Shown: in pieces, positions 44,463 through 53,924 of the stretch | Numbering within the stretch: position 1 is the first letter of the stretch | Layout: each line of letters opens with the position of its first letter | From: Calothrix sp. NIES-4105 | GTDB lineage: Bacteria; Cyanobacteriota; Cyanobacteriia; Cyanobacteriales; Nostocaceae | DNA: 64,000 nucleotides | Reading direction: 5' to 3' | Assembly: GCF_002368415.1 (NCBI RefSeq) | Contig: NZ_AP018291.1 | Span: 186,001 to 250,000, forward strand | Notes under the pieces: generated by a model | Told to the model about the DNA's origin: nothing | Seen by the model: the letters and a program-made list of their open reading frames with translations, nothing else | Databases searched by the model: none | Made by a program: the position numbers and the translations under genes

Positions 44463-45128
44463 CAGCTTGCCTTTACCTGAGTTCATTTCAAGAGGCTTCG
44501 CTAACGTTATTGCTTCTTTAGCTGCTTTTTCCTTACGTTCGCTATAGCGATCAGTAAGATAATCAATTTGGGAGCGTAGCAGCATAGTGAACTTATAAAG
44601 TTCTTCCATAACATCAATAACTCGGTCACGATACGGCGAATCTTTCATAGTGCCATCTTCATGAAATTCTTCGTATGCTTTGGGAACTGAAGACTGATTT
44701 GGAATTGTAAACATTCGCATCCAGCGTCCTAAAAGGCGCAAAGTATTTACCGCATTGAATGACTGGGAACCTCCGCTTACCTGCATAACTGCTAAAGTTC
44801 TACCCTGAGTTGGTCGAATTGAACCAATATTAAGCGGAATCCAATCAATTTGATTTTTCATAATACCTGAAACGTTGCCATGCAGTTCAGGTGATGACCA
44901 AACTTGACCTTCTGACCATTGGCTTAATTCGCGCAATTCTTGCACTTTAGGATGGGTATCGGGAACACTTCTATGAATTGGCAATTCACGCGGGTCAAAA
45001 AACCGAACTTCGGCGCCATATCCTTCAATAATGCGCGCGGCTTCTTCGGCGAGAAGACGACTATAAGAACGCTCGCGTAAAGAGCCATACAAAAATAAAA
45101 TTCTTGGTTTGTGATCAAATGTGGTCAT
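44460..45128 (-). CDS. arsH: ArsH organoarsenical oxidase (NADPH-dependent FMN protein)
   Basis: 222 residues from the ATG at 45128. Flavodoxin-like FMN-binding motif [20 protein letters not shown], then [20 protein letters not shown] and [14 protein letters not shown], characteristic of ArsH. The enzyme oxidises trivalent methylated or aromatic arsenicals to less toxic pentavalent forms and can reduce other acceptors with NADPH. First gene of the arsenic cargo next to the cas12k remnant; it fits with arsM at the other end. No damage is seen. Confidence 0.92.
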   Translation of the reverse strand: MTTFDHKPRILFLYGSLRERSYSRLLAEEAARIIEGYGAEVRFFDPRELPIHRSVPDTHPKVQELRELSQWSEGQVWSSPELHGNVSGIMKNQIDWIPLNIGSIRPTQGRTLAVMQVSGGSQSFNAVNTLRLLGRWMRMFTIPNQSSVPKAYEEFHEDGTMKDSPYRDRVIDVMEELYKFTMLLRSQIDYLTDRYSERKEKAAKEAITLAKPLEMNSGKGKL

Positions 45129-45174
45129 CAGTAAGTACTTAAATATAAACTTTAATAATTTTATACATTTACTA

Positions 45175-45435
45175 TCAAAGTGTGCCATATTTTATCATGA
45201 TATGGCACACTTCCTCGAATAACATAGCAAGCTCAATACCATCTGAACTTTTTTCGCCGTGCAGTTCCACCATAAAGACAACCCACTTACCATACTGTTC
45301 CTCTGACCAGCTTTGAATTTTTCTGGTTATTTGACCAAGATAAAGGTCACGACCAGTTTCTGGCATAAAACCAGCCGACACAGCAGCAGCTTCACATGCT
45401 AGGAGGCATCTTTTAAACAATTCTCCATTTTTCAT
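45175..45435 (-). CDS. Small hypothetical protein of the arsenic island
   Basis: 86 residues from [23 protein letters not shown], then helices with [20 protein letters not shown]. No metal-binding Cys motif and no membrane helix. It lies between pstS-like and arsH genes on the same strand and is probably co-transcribed with them. Unknown function. Confidence 0.5.
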   Translation of the reverse strand: MKNGELFKRCLLACEAAAVSAGFMPETGRDLYLGQITRKIQSWSEEQYGKWVVFMVELHGEKSSDGIELAMLFEEVCHIMIKYGTL

Positions 45436-45566
45436 AATATTTTCTGAATAATTTTAGCCGAGTCAAAATGTTTGAGGAACCGCAAGAAGTGAGCATATTG
45501 TAGAGACGCGCGTGTCCAAGAAGATAAGCATCTCTACCGCGACACACCACACGGGAGCAACAACAA

Positions 45567-46616
45567 CTAAAATTGCTTTTGTTTGCGTAATACTTCTGCA
45601 ATTGTCAAATCAAGTTGGGGTTTACCAGCATACACTGTTCCAACCTTGTCAGTATTGAGATGGACGTAGCCAATGCGGTAAGCTTCATCTGGTAAAGGCA
45701 CATACCCTACTGAAGATGCTACTGAAGGCGCCTTTTGTAAATAAAAGTTTGCAAATTGATATGCTTCTCCTTTGCCAACGATGCGTTGAGGATTAACGTA
45801 AATGAATAAGGGTCTAGAAAGTGGTTGATACTGAGCGTTCTCTACTGTTTTGGTTTCAGGTAGAACAGCACCCTTGCCGTTATCTACTGGTACAACTTTC
45901 AACTTATCTTTATGTTCTTGGTAATATGCGTATCCAAAGTATCCCAAAGCATTAGGGTCATTGCTGACACCTTTTGCAATGACTTCATCATCTTCACTAG
46001 GAGTGTAATCATTTCGGCTTGCTCTGGCTTTTCCAACTGTTGCCTCAGTAAAGTAGTCAAATGTACCAGAATCTTTCCCGGCGCCAAATAATTTTAATGG
46101 TTGGTTAGGCCAAGATGAGCGAACTTGCGACCAATTGGTTATCTTGCCTTCTGCGGCAGGTTCCCACATTTTCTTTAATTCTTCTACGGTTATGTCTTTC
46201 GCCCAGTTGTTCTGCGGATTCACAACAATGGTTAGAGCATCGAAAGCTACGGGTATTTCTATATACGCGATATTATTTTTTCTACAAGCTTCCATTTCTT
46301 CAGTGGTAATCGGTCGAGAAGCATTGCTAATGTCTGTTTCCCCAGCGCAGAACTTTTTAAACCCACCACCAGTACCAGAAAAGTTAACTGCAATTTGTAC
46401 CTGTTTGTTTTGAGCTTGATATTCTTTAGCAATCGCTGCTGTGATTGGATACACCGTACTCGAACCATCTACCTTGATTGTGGAAATAGTTTGGGAATTA
46501 CTGACTGCACTCGCAGAAGGCACCTGTTGCGTTTGAGTAGATTGGTTCGATGTGGATGTGCAACTTGCCAATGCCAGTATTCCTGATACCAGAGCCAACT
46601 TTACTACGGTATTCAT
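45567..46616 (-). CDS. PstS-like phosphate/arsenate-binding lipoprotein (copy 1)
   Basis: 349 residues; ATG at 46616 is preceded by AAGGAG. Lipobox ALASC at about 18-22. PstS features: DGSSTVYPITAAIAKEY, NFSGTGGGFKKFCAGETDIS and ASRPITTEEME, with the phosphate-binding SGT/GSST loops. In arsenic islands such proteins probably bind arsenate or phosphate in the periplasm; no PstCAB genes are nearby, so it must use the chromosomal permease or act as a periplasmic trap. It is about 60-70% identical by eye to copy 2 at 56665. Confidence 0.88.
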   Translation of the reverse strand: MNTVVKLALVSGILALASCTSTSNQSTQTQQVPSASAVSNSQTISTIKVDGSSTVYPITAAIAKEYQAQNKQVQIAVNFSGTGGGFKKFCAGETDISNASRPITTEEMEACRKNNIAYIEIPVAFDALTIVVNPQNNWAKDITVEELKKMWEPAAEGKITNWSQVRSSWPNQPLKLFGAGKDSGTFDYFTEATVGKARASRNDYTPSEDDEVIAKGVSNDPNALGYFGYAYYQEHKDKLKVVPVDNGKGAVLPETKTVENAQYQPLSRPLFIYVNPQRIVGKGEAYQFANFYLQKAPSVASSVGYVPLPDEAYRIGYVHLNTDKVGTVYAGKPQLDLTIAEVLRKQKQF

Positions 46617-46941
46617 TAACTTCACTCCTTAATCGGGTAGTTTCAATAACATACATCTATTATTTCAAGAAAATTTGATGTATAACTATAGATGTTAGCA
46701 AAAAACACAAAACTTATCAAAATAAATTGATGCGTTTATTTAAGTACAGAAAAACTACTAAAAAATGTATATTTTTAGTCATCAGAGATATATAAGCACA
46801 CAATACTTATCAATTTTATTTGAAATAATATTTCTAGATGCATCAAAAAAAGTTGATTTATATGTATACTAAGTAATTGTTCTTGTTTTGTATATGTGCA
46901 AGATGAAGAGCAAATATATTAATTTACGTTAAGGAGAGCTA
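46617..46941. promoter_or_regulatory. Divergent promoter region with four ATCAA-N6-TTGAT operators
   Basis: No gene. WTCAA-N6-TTGAW palindromes at 46664-46679, 46716-46731, 46809-46824 and 46842-46857: two near the pstS-like gene, two near the GAPDH gene. The same motif precedes most other arsenic genes, so it is likely the site of an ArsR-family repressor (probably that at 57843-58190) released by arsenite. Confidence 0.65.
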
Positions 46942-47949
46942 ATGACGATAAGAGTTGGGATTAATGGATTTGGCAGAATTGGACGGTTAGCTCTGCGAGC
47001 AGCTTGGGGATGGTCTGATATTGAGTTTGTCCATATTAACGAAATTAAAGGTGGAGCGGTGACATCTGCCCACTTACTGAAGTTTGACTCAGTTCACGGA
47101 CGTTGGGCACCGGACGTTGCTGCAAAAGAAGATAATATTCTCATTGACGGCAAACCCTTGAGTTTTAGTGAGTACAGCGAACCAGGTAAAGTAGACTGGG
47201 CAGATTTTGGTGTAGATATTGTTTTAGAATCTTCCGGTAAATTCCGGACACCTGAGACTTTGGCGCCTTATTTTGATAGAGGGGTGAAAAAGGTTATTGT
47301 TGCGGCGCCTGTAAAGGAAGAAGCTTTAAATATAGTTATGGGAGTTAATGATTATCTCTATGAACCCGAAAAGCATCATTTATTAACAGCAGCTTCTTGT
47401 ACTACAAATTGTCTGGCGCCAGTAGTTAAGGTAATTCACGAAGGTTTGGGTATCAAACACGGTTTAGTTACCACAATACATGACCACACCAACACTCAAA
47501 TTGTAGTGGATGCGCCGCATAAAGATTTACGAAGAGCTAGAGCAGGTGGGATGTCTCTAATTCCCACAACAACAGGTTCAGCTACAGCCATAGGCTTAAT
47601 TTACCCAGAACTGAACGGCAAACTCAACGGACTTGCGGTGCGTGTACCTTTGTTGAATGCATCACTTACAGATTGTGTATTTGAAGTTACTCGACCTACA
47701 ACCGTAGAAGAAGTTAATAGTTTGTTGAAAGCTGCCGCTGAAGGCGAACTCAGAGGTATTCTTGGTTATGAAGAATTACCACTAGTCTCAATCGATTACA
47801 AAGATGACCCTCGCTCATCTATTATTGATGCGCTTTCAACAATGGTGATAGATGAAACTCAAGTCAAGATTTTGGCTTGGTATGACAACGAATGGGGTTA
47901 TGCGAACCGCATGGTTGAACTCGCGCGTAAAGTTGCACTGAGTCTTTAA
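46942..47949 (+). CDS. ArsJ-associated glyceraldehyde-3-phosphate dehydrogenase
   Basis: 335 residues, full length. NAD-binding [16 protein letters not shown] and catalytic Cys in [25 protein letters not shown] and [12 protein letters not shown] also match GAPDH. It lies 23 bp upstream of arsJ. In this pair the dehydrogenase uses arsenate in place of phosphate and makes 1-arseno-3-phosphoglycerate, which ArsJ exports, giving arsenate resistance without reduction. Strong ribosome site AAGGAGAG. Operators lie upstream. Confidence 0.95.
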   Translation: MTIRVGINGFGRIGRLALRAAWGWSDIEFVHINEIKGGAVTSAHLLKFDSVHGRWAPDVAAKEDNILIDGKPLSFSEYSEPGKVDWADFGVDIVLESSGKFRTPETLAPYFDRGVKKVIVAAPVKEEALNIVMGVNDYLYEPEKHHLLTAASCTTNCLAPVVKVIHEGLGIKHGLVTTIHDHTNTQIVVDAPHKDLRRARAGGMSLIPTTTGSATAIGLIYPELNGKLNGLAVRVPLLNASLTDCVFEVTRPTTVEEVNSLLKAAAEGELRGILGYEELPLVSIDYKDDPRSSIIDALSTMVIDETQVKILAWYDNEWGYANRMVELARKVALSL

Positions 47950-47972
47950 AGCACTTATTACTTAAACCAAAC

Positions 47973-49232
47973 ATGACTACTACAGCATCGAGCGCTAACT
48001 TAAGAAATTACATTCTAGTTACACTGGCATATTGGGGCTTTACCATTACTGATGGCGCCTTGCGGATGTTGGTGTTGCTGTATTTTAATAACATTGGCTA
48101 CACTCCAATTCAAATAGCCTCATTGTTTTTGTTTTACGAGGTTTTTGGCGTTGTTACCAACTTTCTAGGTGGTTGGATTGGTTCGCAGTTTGGACTCAAA
48201 GTAACGCTCTACACTGGTATTGGGCTACAAGTATTTTCTTTGATAATGTTGTCAGGGTTAAATCCGACCTGGCCGCAGTGGATTGCTGTATTGTTTGTAA
48301 TGGTAGCGCAAGCATTTTCTGGTGTTGCCAAAGACCTAACTAAGATGAGTACTAAAAGTGCAATTCGTTTAGTTGTACCCCAAGATGCTCAATCTTCCCT
48401 ATTTAAATGGGTGGCAATACTAACAGGTTCTAAAAATGCGCTCAAAGGAGTTGGTTTCTTTGTTGGTAGTGCGCTGCTGTCGTTAGTTGGTTTTATCAAT
48501 GCTTTATGGATTATGGCAGCAGGACTTTTCCTGCTAATGTTCAGCGGATTAATGCTTCCAAAAGGAATGGGTAAAATCAAGAAAAAGGTCAAATTTACCC
48601 AACTATTTTCTAAAAGTCAAGAAATCAATGTTCTCTCTGCTGCTAGATTCTTTCTGTTTGGTTCGAGAGATGTGTGGTTTGTCGTTGGTTTACCTGTATT
48701 TTTACGTAGTGTTTTAGGTTGGTCTTTTTACCAAGTCGGAGGTTTTCTTGCTATTTGGGTGATTGCTTACGGTATTGTACAATCTTCGGCGCCGACATTA
48801 TTAAAACGTTTTGGTTCGGGTCGTCCTCCTACTGCATCGACTATCCAATTTTGGACTTTTACCTTAACCGCAGTTCCTGCACTTATTGCTATTGGGTTAC
48901 AAGCGGGTATAGAGCCTAACACCGTAATTATTGCTGGACTGCTACTATTTGGTTTAGTGTTTGCTTTCAACTCTGCAGTGCATTCTTACTTAGTGTTAGC
49001 GTTTACCGACGATGACAAAGTAGCGTTAAATGTAGGCTTTTATTACATGGCAAACTCTGCTGGCAGGTTAGCAGGTACAGTGCTATCTGGAGTAATTTAC
49101 CAAGCATTTGGATTGATTGGGTGTCTATGGACTTCGATGTTATTTATTTTGGCAGCAGGGTTAGTTTCACTAAAATTACCGAATCCTCAACCAAGTAAGG
49201 ATATTGCTTGGAAGGCAGGGGAAGGAGATTAG
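47973..49232 (+). CDS. arsJ: ArsJ organoarsenical efflux transporter (MFS)
   Basis: 419 residues with 12 hydrophobic helices. NYILVTLAYWGFTITDGALR and LFLFYEVFGVVTNFLGGWIG are typical of ArsJ, as is LTKMSTKSAIRLVVP in the central region. It exports the unstable 1-arseno-3-phosphoglycerate made by the upstream GAPDH. Translation is probably coupled in the same operon. Complete. Confidence 0.94.
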   Translation: MTTTASSANLRNYILVTLAYWGFTITDGALRMLVLLYFNNIGYTPIQIASLFLFYEVFGVVTNFLGGWIGSQFGLKVTLYTGIGLQVFSLIMLSGLNPTWPQWIAVLFVMVAQAFSGVAKDLTKMSTKSAIRLVVPQDAQSSLFKWVAILTGSKNALKGVGFFVGSALLSLVGFINALWIMAAGLFLLMFSGLMLPKGMGKIKKKVKFTQLFSKSQEINVLSAARFFLFGSRDVWFVVGLPVFLRSVLGWSFYQVGGFLAIWVIAYGIVQSSAPTLLKRFGSGRPPTASTIQFWTFTLTAVPALIAIGLQAGIEPNTVIIAGLLLFGLVFAFNSAVHSYLVLAFTDDDKVALNVGFYYMANSAGRLAGTVLSGVIYQAFGLIGCLWTSMLFILAAGLVSLKLPNPQPSKDIAWKAGEGD

Positions 49233-49320
49233 CAACGGATGCTGTTTCAAGCATAGGGCGGGCGGGGACGCTCACCCCACAAGAAAAATCTTTACATATT
49301 AAATAAAGGATATAAACTAA

Positions 49321-49470
49321 TGGAGCAGCAAGCAGTTCAGCCAATTCTAGAAAATCTGTGGTGGGTAGTTTCAATAACATACATCTATCATATGAATAAA
49401 ATTTGATGGATAACTACAAATGTCAGCAAACAAACATAAAACTTATCAAAAAAAATTGATGGATTAATTT
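49321..49470 (+). repeat. Duplicated 5' fragment of the phosphatase gene plus duplicated operator region
   Basis: Positions 49321-49365 encode MEQQAVQPILENLWWV, nearly the start of the phosphatase at 50494 (MEQEQIQPIKENLWWV). The fragment stops there and joins directly to 49363-49470, a copy of the pstS upstream region at 46634-46735 including ATCAA-N6-TTGAT (49445-49460). This composite marks an old rearrangement inside the cargo. Confidence 0.75.
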
Positions 49471-49486
49471 GATATCGGTGCCAGCG

Positions 49487-50164
49487 CTATTCTTTAAGTA
49501 CGTTGTAAAGCAATACTGCTAATTGCCCGCCTAATATTGGTCCTATCCAGTAGATCCAATGGTGCTGCCAAATTCCTCCTACGAATGCAGGACTAAAAGA
49601 ACGCGCCGGATTCATACTTGCTCCTGTAATTGGTCCCATAAACAAAGCTTCCAGTCCAACAGTCAAACCAATTGCCAGAGGTGCAAAACCAACGTGCGCG
49701 CGTTTATCAAGACCTGAGCCAAAAATCACAAACATTAAAATGCAAGTAAGGATGGTTTCTAAAATTAGAGATTGCAACCAGTTACCGTGAAGCGGTAAAG
49801 TTGCACCCAAATTAGCAACTCTCCCCAAGCTGATTAGCAGCATAAATGAAGCTGCGACTGCTCCAAATAGTTGTGACAAAATATACTGAAGGACTTGCCG
49901 TGCGGGAAAAAATCCACTTGTCCATAATGCTAAAGTGACTGCTGGGTTAAAGTGGGCACCACTCGTATGCCCCATCGAATAAATTAAAGCAGCCACGACA
50001 GCACCAAAAACAAAGCTAATACCAACATGCGTAATAGCTCCCTGACCGATCTGATTTACCATCACAGCACCAGTACCAGCAAACACTAAGATGAAAGTGC
50101 CGATTGCCTCTGCTAGCATCGAACGCCAGCAACGCAATAGCGACTTTGGTAAAGAATTCTTCAA
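49487..50164 (-). CDS. Aquaporin/glycerol-facilitator family channel (AqpS-like)
   Basis: 225 residues from a TTG start preceded by GAGGAG. Six membrane helices and both NPA boxes (GAHFNPAVTLALW, GASMNPARSFSPAF). In arsenic operons such channels let arsenite formed by arsenate reduction leave down its gradient. Operators of the ATCAA-N6-TTGAT type lie at 50206-50221 and 50259-50274, immediately upstream. The arsenite role rests on context. Confidence 0.92.
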   Translation of the reverse strand: MKNSLPKSLLRCWRSMLAEAIGTFILVFAGTGAVMVNQIGQGAITHVGISFVFGAVVAALIYSMGHTSGAHFNPAVTLALWTSGFFPARQVLQYILSQLFGAVAASFMLLISLGRVANLGATLPLHGNWLQSLILETILTCILMFVIFGSGLDKRAHVGFAPLAIGLTVGLEALFMGPITGASMNPARSFSPAFVGGIWQHHWIYWIGPILGGQLAVLLYNVLKE

Positions 50165-50493
50165 TTTTCACTCCTCACCTATTCTAGGCACGATAGATCA
50201 ATTATTTCAAAAAAAGTTGATATATAGAATGCAGAAGCAATACAAAGCAGCAAAACTTAACAAATTTATTTGATGCTTGAAGAAGATGATTGGCAGGAAC
50301 GACCTTTAATAATCAATCAACTTTTCTTAATCTAATTTTATTTTACTTAACAATTTTAGTACTTGACAAATCAAGTTTTTTTGAAATGATAGAGATACAC
50401 TTTTGATATAACTTCTATATTTTTGTCTTCGCAGTGGGATTAGATTAGCTGGTTTGAGCGACGCTATTTTTTAGTATAAAAGGGTTTAAGTAA
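50165..50493. promoter_or_regulatory. Divergent promoter region with three operators
   Basis: No gene. WTCAA-N6-TTGAW sites at 50206-50221 and 50259-50274 (aquaporin side) and ATCAA-GTTTTT-TTGAA at 50370-50385 (phosphatase side), the same motif as elsewhere in the arsenic island. Confidence 0.6.
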
Positions 50494-50952
50494 ATGGAAC
50501 AGGAACAAATCCAGCCAATCAAAGAGAACTTATGGTGGGTGACCCGTGGCAAGCTTGCAGGAGTACGTAAGCCAATGGCAGAGGAATTAACCGAGTTACA
50601 AGAGAAAGGCATTGGTGCAATTGTTTCAGTTATTCATGACCGCTCTAATCTGGATTTATATGAGCAGGCAGGTATACCCTACATTTGGCTACCCATTAAC
50701 ATAGGTTGCTCACCAAGTCTAGAACAAATTCAGCAATTACAGAACTTTGTTGATAGTCAAAATCGTCTGGGTCATGCTGTTGCAGTTCATTGTACAGGTG
50801 GAGTACATCGAACCGGAACGATGCTGGCTTCTTACTTGATTTATAATGGTTTGTCTTATAATGATGCAATGCAGAAAATTCAAAATGCGAATTCTTTTGT
50901 TGAACTCGAAGAAGCTCAAAGTAGCTTTTTACGTTCTTTAGCAGAAGCATAA
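50494..50952 (+). CDS. Dual-specificity protein phosphatase-like protein
   Basis: 152 residues. Catalytic CX5R loop in AVHCTGGVHRTGTMLASYLI and an upstream general-acid region around IGAIVSVIHDRSNLD. Family: DSP/cyanobacterial tyrosine phosphatase. Its role in arsenic resistance is not established; it could hydrolyse an arseno/phospho-ester or act on proteins. A truncated copy of its 5' end lies at 49321, and an arsenic-type operator lies upstream, so it is probably co-regulated with the ars genes. Confidence 0.82.
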   Translation: MEQEQIQPIKENLWWVTRGKLAGVRKPMAEELTELQEKGIGAIVSVIHDRSNLDLYEQAGIPYIWLPINIGCSPSLEQIQQLQNFVDSQNRLGHAVAVHCTGGVHRTGTMLASYLIYNGLSYNDAMQKIQNANSFVELEEAQSSFLRSLAEA

Positions 50953-51018
50953 GCTGTTATATATATGCTGACAATAACTTTGATGACTGCTGAATGAGAT
51001 AAAAATATTAATTTGAGT

Positions 51019-52191
51019 ATGGAACAGGGTGTATCGAGTAAATCTTCAGCACTAAGATTTGTCATTATACTAGGCATTGTTAGTATGTGCGCTGATGCAA
51101 CTTATGAAGGCGCCCGCAGTATCACAGGAGCTTATTTGGGTATTTTAGGCGCTAGTGGTTCCGTAGTTGGGCTAGTTGCAGGTTTCGGAGAATTGATTGG
51201 CTATTGTTTTCGTCTGGTTATCGGCTATCTTAGCGATAGCAGCCGACAGTATTGGAAAATTACCACACTCGGTTATTTTATCAATACCGCAGCCGTACCA
51301 CTCTTGGCTTTAGCTGGAAGTTGGCAAGTTGCAGCAGCGCTAATGCTTGGTGAACGCACAGGTAAAGCAATTCGCACTCCTCCTAGAGATGTACTTTTAT
51401 CTCACGCGGCTTTAAGGTTAGGAGGTGGGTTTGGTTTTGGACTTCATGAAGCACTCGACCAAATTGGCGCCGTTTTAGGACCTTTGGCTGTAGCAGCAGT
51501 GATTTATTTGGGTAGAGGATATCAGAGCAGCTTTGCAATTTTGTTACTACCTGCTGTTTTAGGGTTGATTGTACTCTTCGTTGGACAAAAAATATACCCA
51601 AATCCAAGCGATTTGGAACCGAAAAGCGCTGCACTCACAGGAGAAGGACTACCCCGTAAATTTTGGATTTATCTTGTTGCTGTAACGTTTATTGCTGCAG
51701 GTTACGCAGATTTTCCCTTAATTGCCTATCACTTCCAAACCAAAGGAATCGCCTCTTCCAATATTATTCCTTTATTTTATGCTTTGGCAATGGGTGTTTC
51801 TGGGATAGCAGCATTGGGATTTGGGCGTTTATTTGACCGCTTTGAAATAAAGGTACTACTATTTGCAGCTTTGTTATCTTCGTTATTCCCACCATTGGTA
51901 TTTTTTGGCGGCGCCAAGCAAGCGCTTTTAGGAATGGTACTATGGGGTGCTGGGATGGGAGCGCAAGAATCAATATTAAAAGCAACAGTTGCAATGATGG
52001 TGCCACCATCTAGACGTGGTTCTGCTTTCGGTATATTTAATAGTGGTTATGGATTATCATGGTTTTTAGGTAGTGCATTGATGGGGATTTTGTACGATAA
52101 GTCAATCACGATGCTGGTTATCTTTTCGGTAATAATCCAACTTGCAGCCATTCCAATTTTATTGTTGGTTAACAGGCAAACACAAATCTAA
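51019..52191 (+). CDS. MFS transporter of the arsenic island
   Basis: 390 residues from the ATG at 51019; a TTG six bases earlier is possible. Twelve hydrophobic helices with DATYEGARSITGAYLGILGA and ERTGKAIRTPPRDVLLSHAA, typical of a group of MFS proteins often found in ars clusters. Substrate unknown; arsenical efflux is inference. It follows the phosphatase gene by 66 bp, probably in the same transcript. Confidence 0.82.
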   Translation: MEQGVSSKSSALRFVIILGIVSMCADATYEGARSITGAYLGILGASGSVVGLVAGFGELIGYCFRLVIGYLSDSSRQYWKITTLGYFINTAAVPLLALAGSWQVAAALMLGERTGKAIRTPPRDVLLSHAALRLGGGFGFGLHEALDQIGAVLGPLAVAAVIYLGRGYQSSFAILLLPAVLGLIVLFVGQKIYPNPSDLEPKSAALTGEGLPRKFWIYLVAVTFIAAGYADFPLIAYHFQTKGIASSNIIPLFYALAMGVSGIAALGFGRLFDRFEIKVLLFAALLSSLFPPLVFFGGAKQALLGMVLWGAGMGAQESILKATVAMMVPPSRRGSAFGIFNSGYGLSWFLGSALMGILYDKSITMLVIFSVIIQLAAIPILLLVNRQTQI

Positions 52192-52280
52192 AATCATTAC
52201 CTCTATTTTTCTTGCGATTGTAAAAAACTGGTGACTTTTGATCACCAGGGTGTAGTGTAATAATTTAATAAAAAGTTAAC

Positions 52281-52676
52281 TTAATTTAAAGATTCAATTA
52301 AAGAAGCAACACGCTCCTTAACTTGGTCGCGAACTTTGCGGAATGCTTCAATATCTTCTCCTTCAGGGTCATCAAGCTGCCAATCTTCAAAAACTTCCCT
52401 AAGTACCCACTCTTCGGGTAAATTAACGCCGCAACCACATAAAGAAATTACCACATCATAGTTTTCTGGCTTAAAATTACTTAAAGTCTTAGAAGTCTGA
52501 TCACTAATATCAATATCAATTTCTAACATAACTTTAATCGCTAGCGGGTCTACTTCACTCTTTTCTAAACCTGAACTATTAACAGCTACTTTACCTTTTC
52601 CCAAAGCCCACGCAAAACCCTCTGCCATCTGAGAACGGCGAGAATTTTTCTTGCAAACAAACATAATACGTTTCAT
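52281..52676 (-). CDS. arsC: Arsenate reductase, low-molecular-weight phosphatase type
   Basis: 131 residues; start ATG 52676 chosen for the AGGAGAAAGG site upstream. CX5R loop CKKNSRRSQMAEG near the start and the redox pair in VISLCGCGVNLPEEW. This layout matches the cyanobacterial, glutaredoxin-dependent reductase (Synechocystis type). It converts arsenate to arsenite for export by Acr3, whose gene lies directly upstream on the same strand (60 bp). Confidence 0.93.
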   Translation of the reverse strand: MKRIMFVCKKNSRRSQMAEGFAWALGKGKVAVNSSGLEKSEVDPLAIKVMLEIDIDISDQTSKTLSNFKPENYDVVISLCGCGVNLPEEWVLREVFEDWQLDDPEGEDIEAFRKVRDQVKERVASLIESLN

Positions 52677-52735
52677 GCGCCTTTCTCCTTGTTGTTTAAA
52701 TATCACTGTAAGCAATTAAAAAGTTACAAAGTTAA

Positions 52736-53815
52736 CTATGATGTTGGTTCAGAAGATGGGAAAAATCGTTTTCTAAACCAAAGTGCGACATTAACTAAGC
52801 CAATTAATACTGGAACTTCTACTAATGGGCCAATTACAGCAGCAAAAGCGGCACCTGAGTTAATTCCAAATACAGCTACGGCAACAGCAATTGCTAGTTC
52901 AAAATTATTACCAGCAGCGGTAAACGCTACACTTGCTGCTTTTGCATAATCAGTTTTGATTTTCCAAGCCATGTAGAAGCTAACAAAAAACATGACTGCG
53001 AAGTAGATGAGCAGTGGAACTGCTATCCGCACTACATCGAATGGAATTTGAACAATAAGATTACCCTTCAAGCTAAACATCACCACGATAGTAAATAGTA
53101 AAGCTATCAGCGTTAGCGGACTAATCTTCGGTATAAACTCGTTGTGATACCATCTTTTTCCTTTGGCTCTAACCAAAAGAACGCGCGTTATAAATCCAGC
53201 TAAAAAAGGAATTCCCAAGTATATAAACACACTTTGGGCAATTTCTCCAATCCCAACGTTAACAGTACTTCCCTTCAAGCCAAATAAAGGTGGCAAAACA
53301 GTTATGAAAAACCAAGCGTAGGGACTATAAAACAGAACTTGAAATATACTGTTGAATGCTACAAGTCCCGCTGTATACTCAGTGTCTCCCCTCGCTAGGT
53401 CACTCCATACAATTACCATCGCAATACAACGGGCTAATCCAATTAAAATTAATCCCGCCATATACTCTGGATAACCATGTAAGAAGATAATCGCCAGAGT
53501 AAACATCAGTACTGGGCCAATCAGCCAATTTTGGAGTAGTGACAGACGCAGAATTTTTCCATTGCGAAACACATCACCTAATTCTTCATACCGCACCTTC
53601 GCAAGTGGTGGGTACATCATCAAGATTAAACCTAGCGCGATAGGTATATTAGTAGTTCCTACTTGAAACTGGTTGATAAATTTGTCTACTGCTGGTATGA
53701 AATAACCTATACATACACCAATAAACATTGCCAGAAAAATCCACAAGGTTAAGAAGCGGTCAAGAAACGAAAGTTGTTTAAGAAGATTCTTTTTCTTCAT
53801 TGCTGGATTCTGCAT
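52736..53815 (-). CDS. acr3: Acr3 arsenite efflux permease (copy 1)
   Basis: 359 residues, ten helices. The conserved arsenite-translocating Cys is present in [17 protein letters not shown], and the conserved Glu in [18 protein letters not shown]. Ribosome site GGAG lies 5 bp before ATG. It exports arsenite in antiport with protons. In operon with arsC downstream; an ATCAA-AAAAAA-TTGAT operator at 53863-53878 lies just upstream of the start. Confidence 0.95.
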   Translation of the reverse strand: MQNPAMKKKNLLKQLSFLDRFLTLWIFLAMFIGVCIGYFIPAVDKFINQFQVGTTNIPIALGLILMMYPPLAKVRYEELGDVFRNGKILRLSLLQNWLIGPVLMFTLAIIFLHGYPEYMAGLILIGLARCIAMVIVWSDLARGDTEYTAGLVAFNSIFQVLFYSPYAWFFITVLPPLFGLKGSTVNVGIGEIAQSVFIYLGIPFLAGFITRVLLVRAKGKRWYHNEFIPKISPLTLIALLFTIVVMFSLKGNLIVQIPFDVVRIAVPLLIYFAVMFFVSFYMAWKIKTDYAKAASVAFTAAGNNFELAIAVAVAVFGINSGAAFAAVIGPLVEVPVLIGLVNVALWFRKRFFPSSEPTS

Positions 53816-53862
53816 GATTTCTCCAGGTAGCTGTATTAAATGGAAATCAAGTAAATGTAAAT

Positions 53863-53878
53863 ATCAAAAAAAATTGAT
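53863..53878. promoter_or_regulatory. ArsR-type operator upstream of acr3
   Basis: Palindrome ATCAA-AAAAAA-TTGAT, 48 bp before the acr3 start. Confidence 0.65.
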
Positions 53879-53924
53879 GCATCCCATAATAACTTAGCAC
53901 AGACGCTCCTGAACCGGAGCGTCT

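Noticed and set aside
45413-45601. 62-codon minus-strand frame between the pstS-like and small hypothetical genes
   Set aside because: Overlaps both neighbours and has random-like composition rich in Cys and Tyr.
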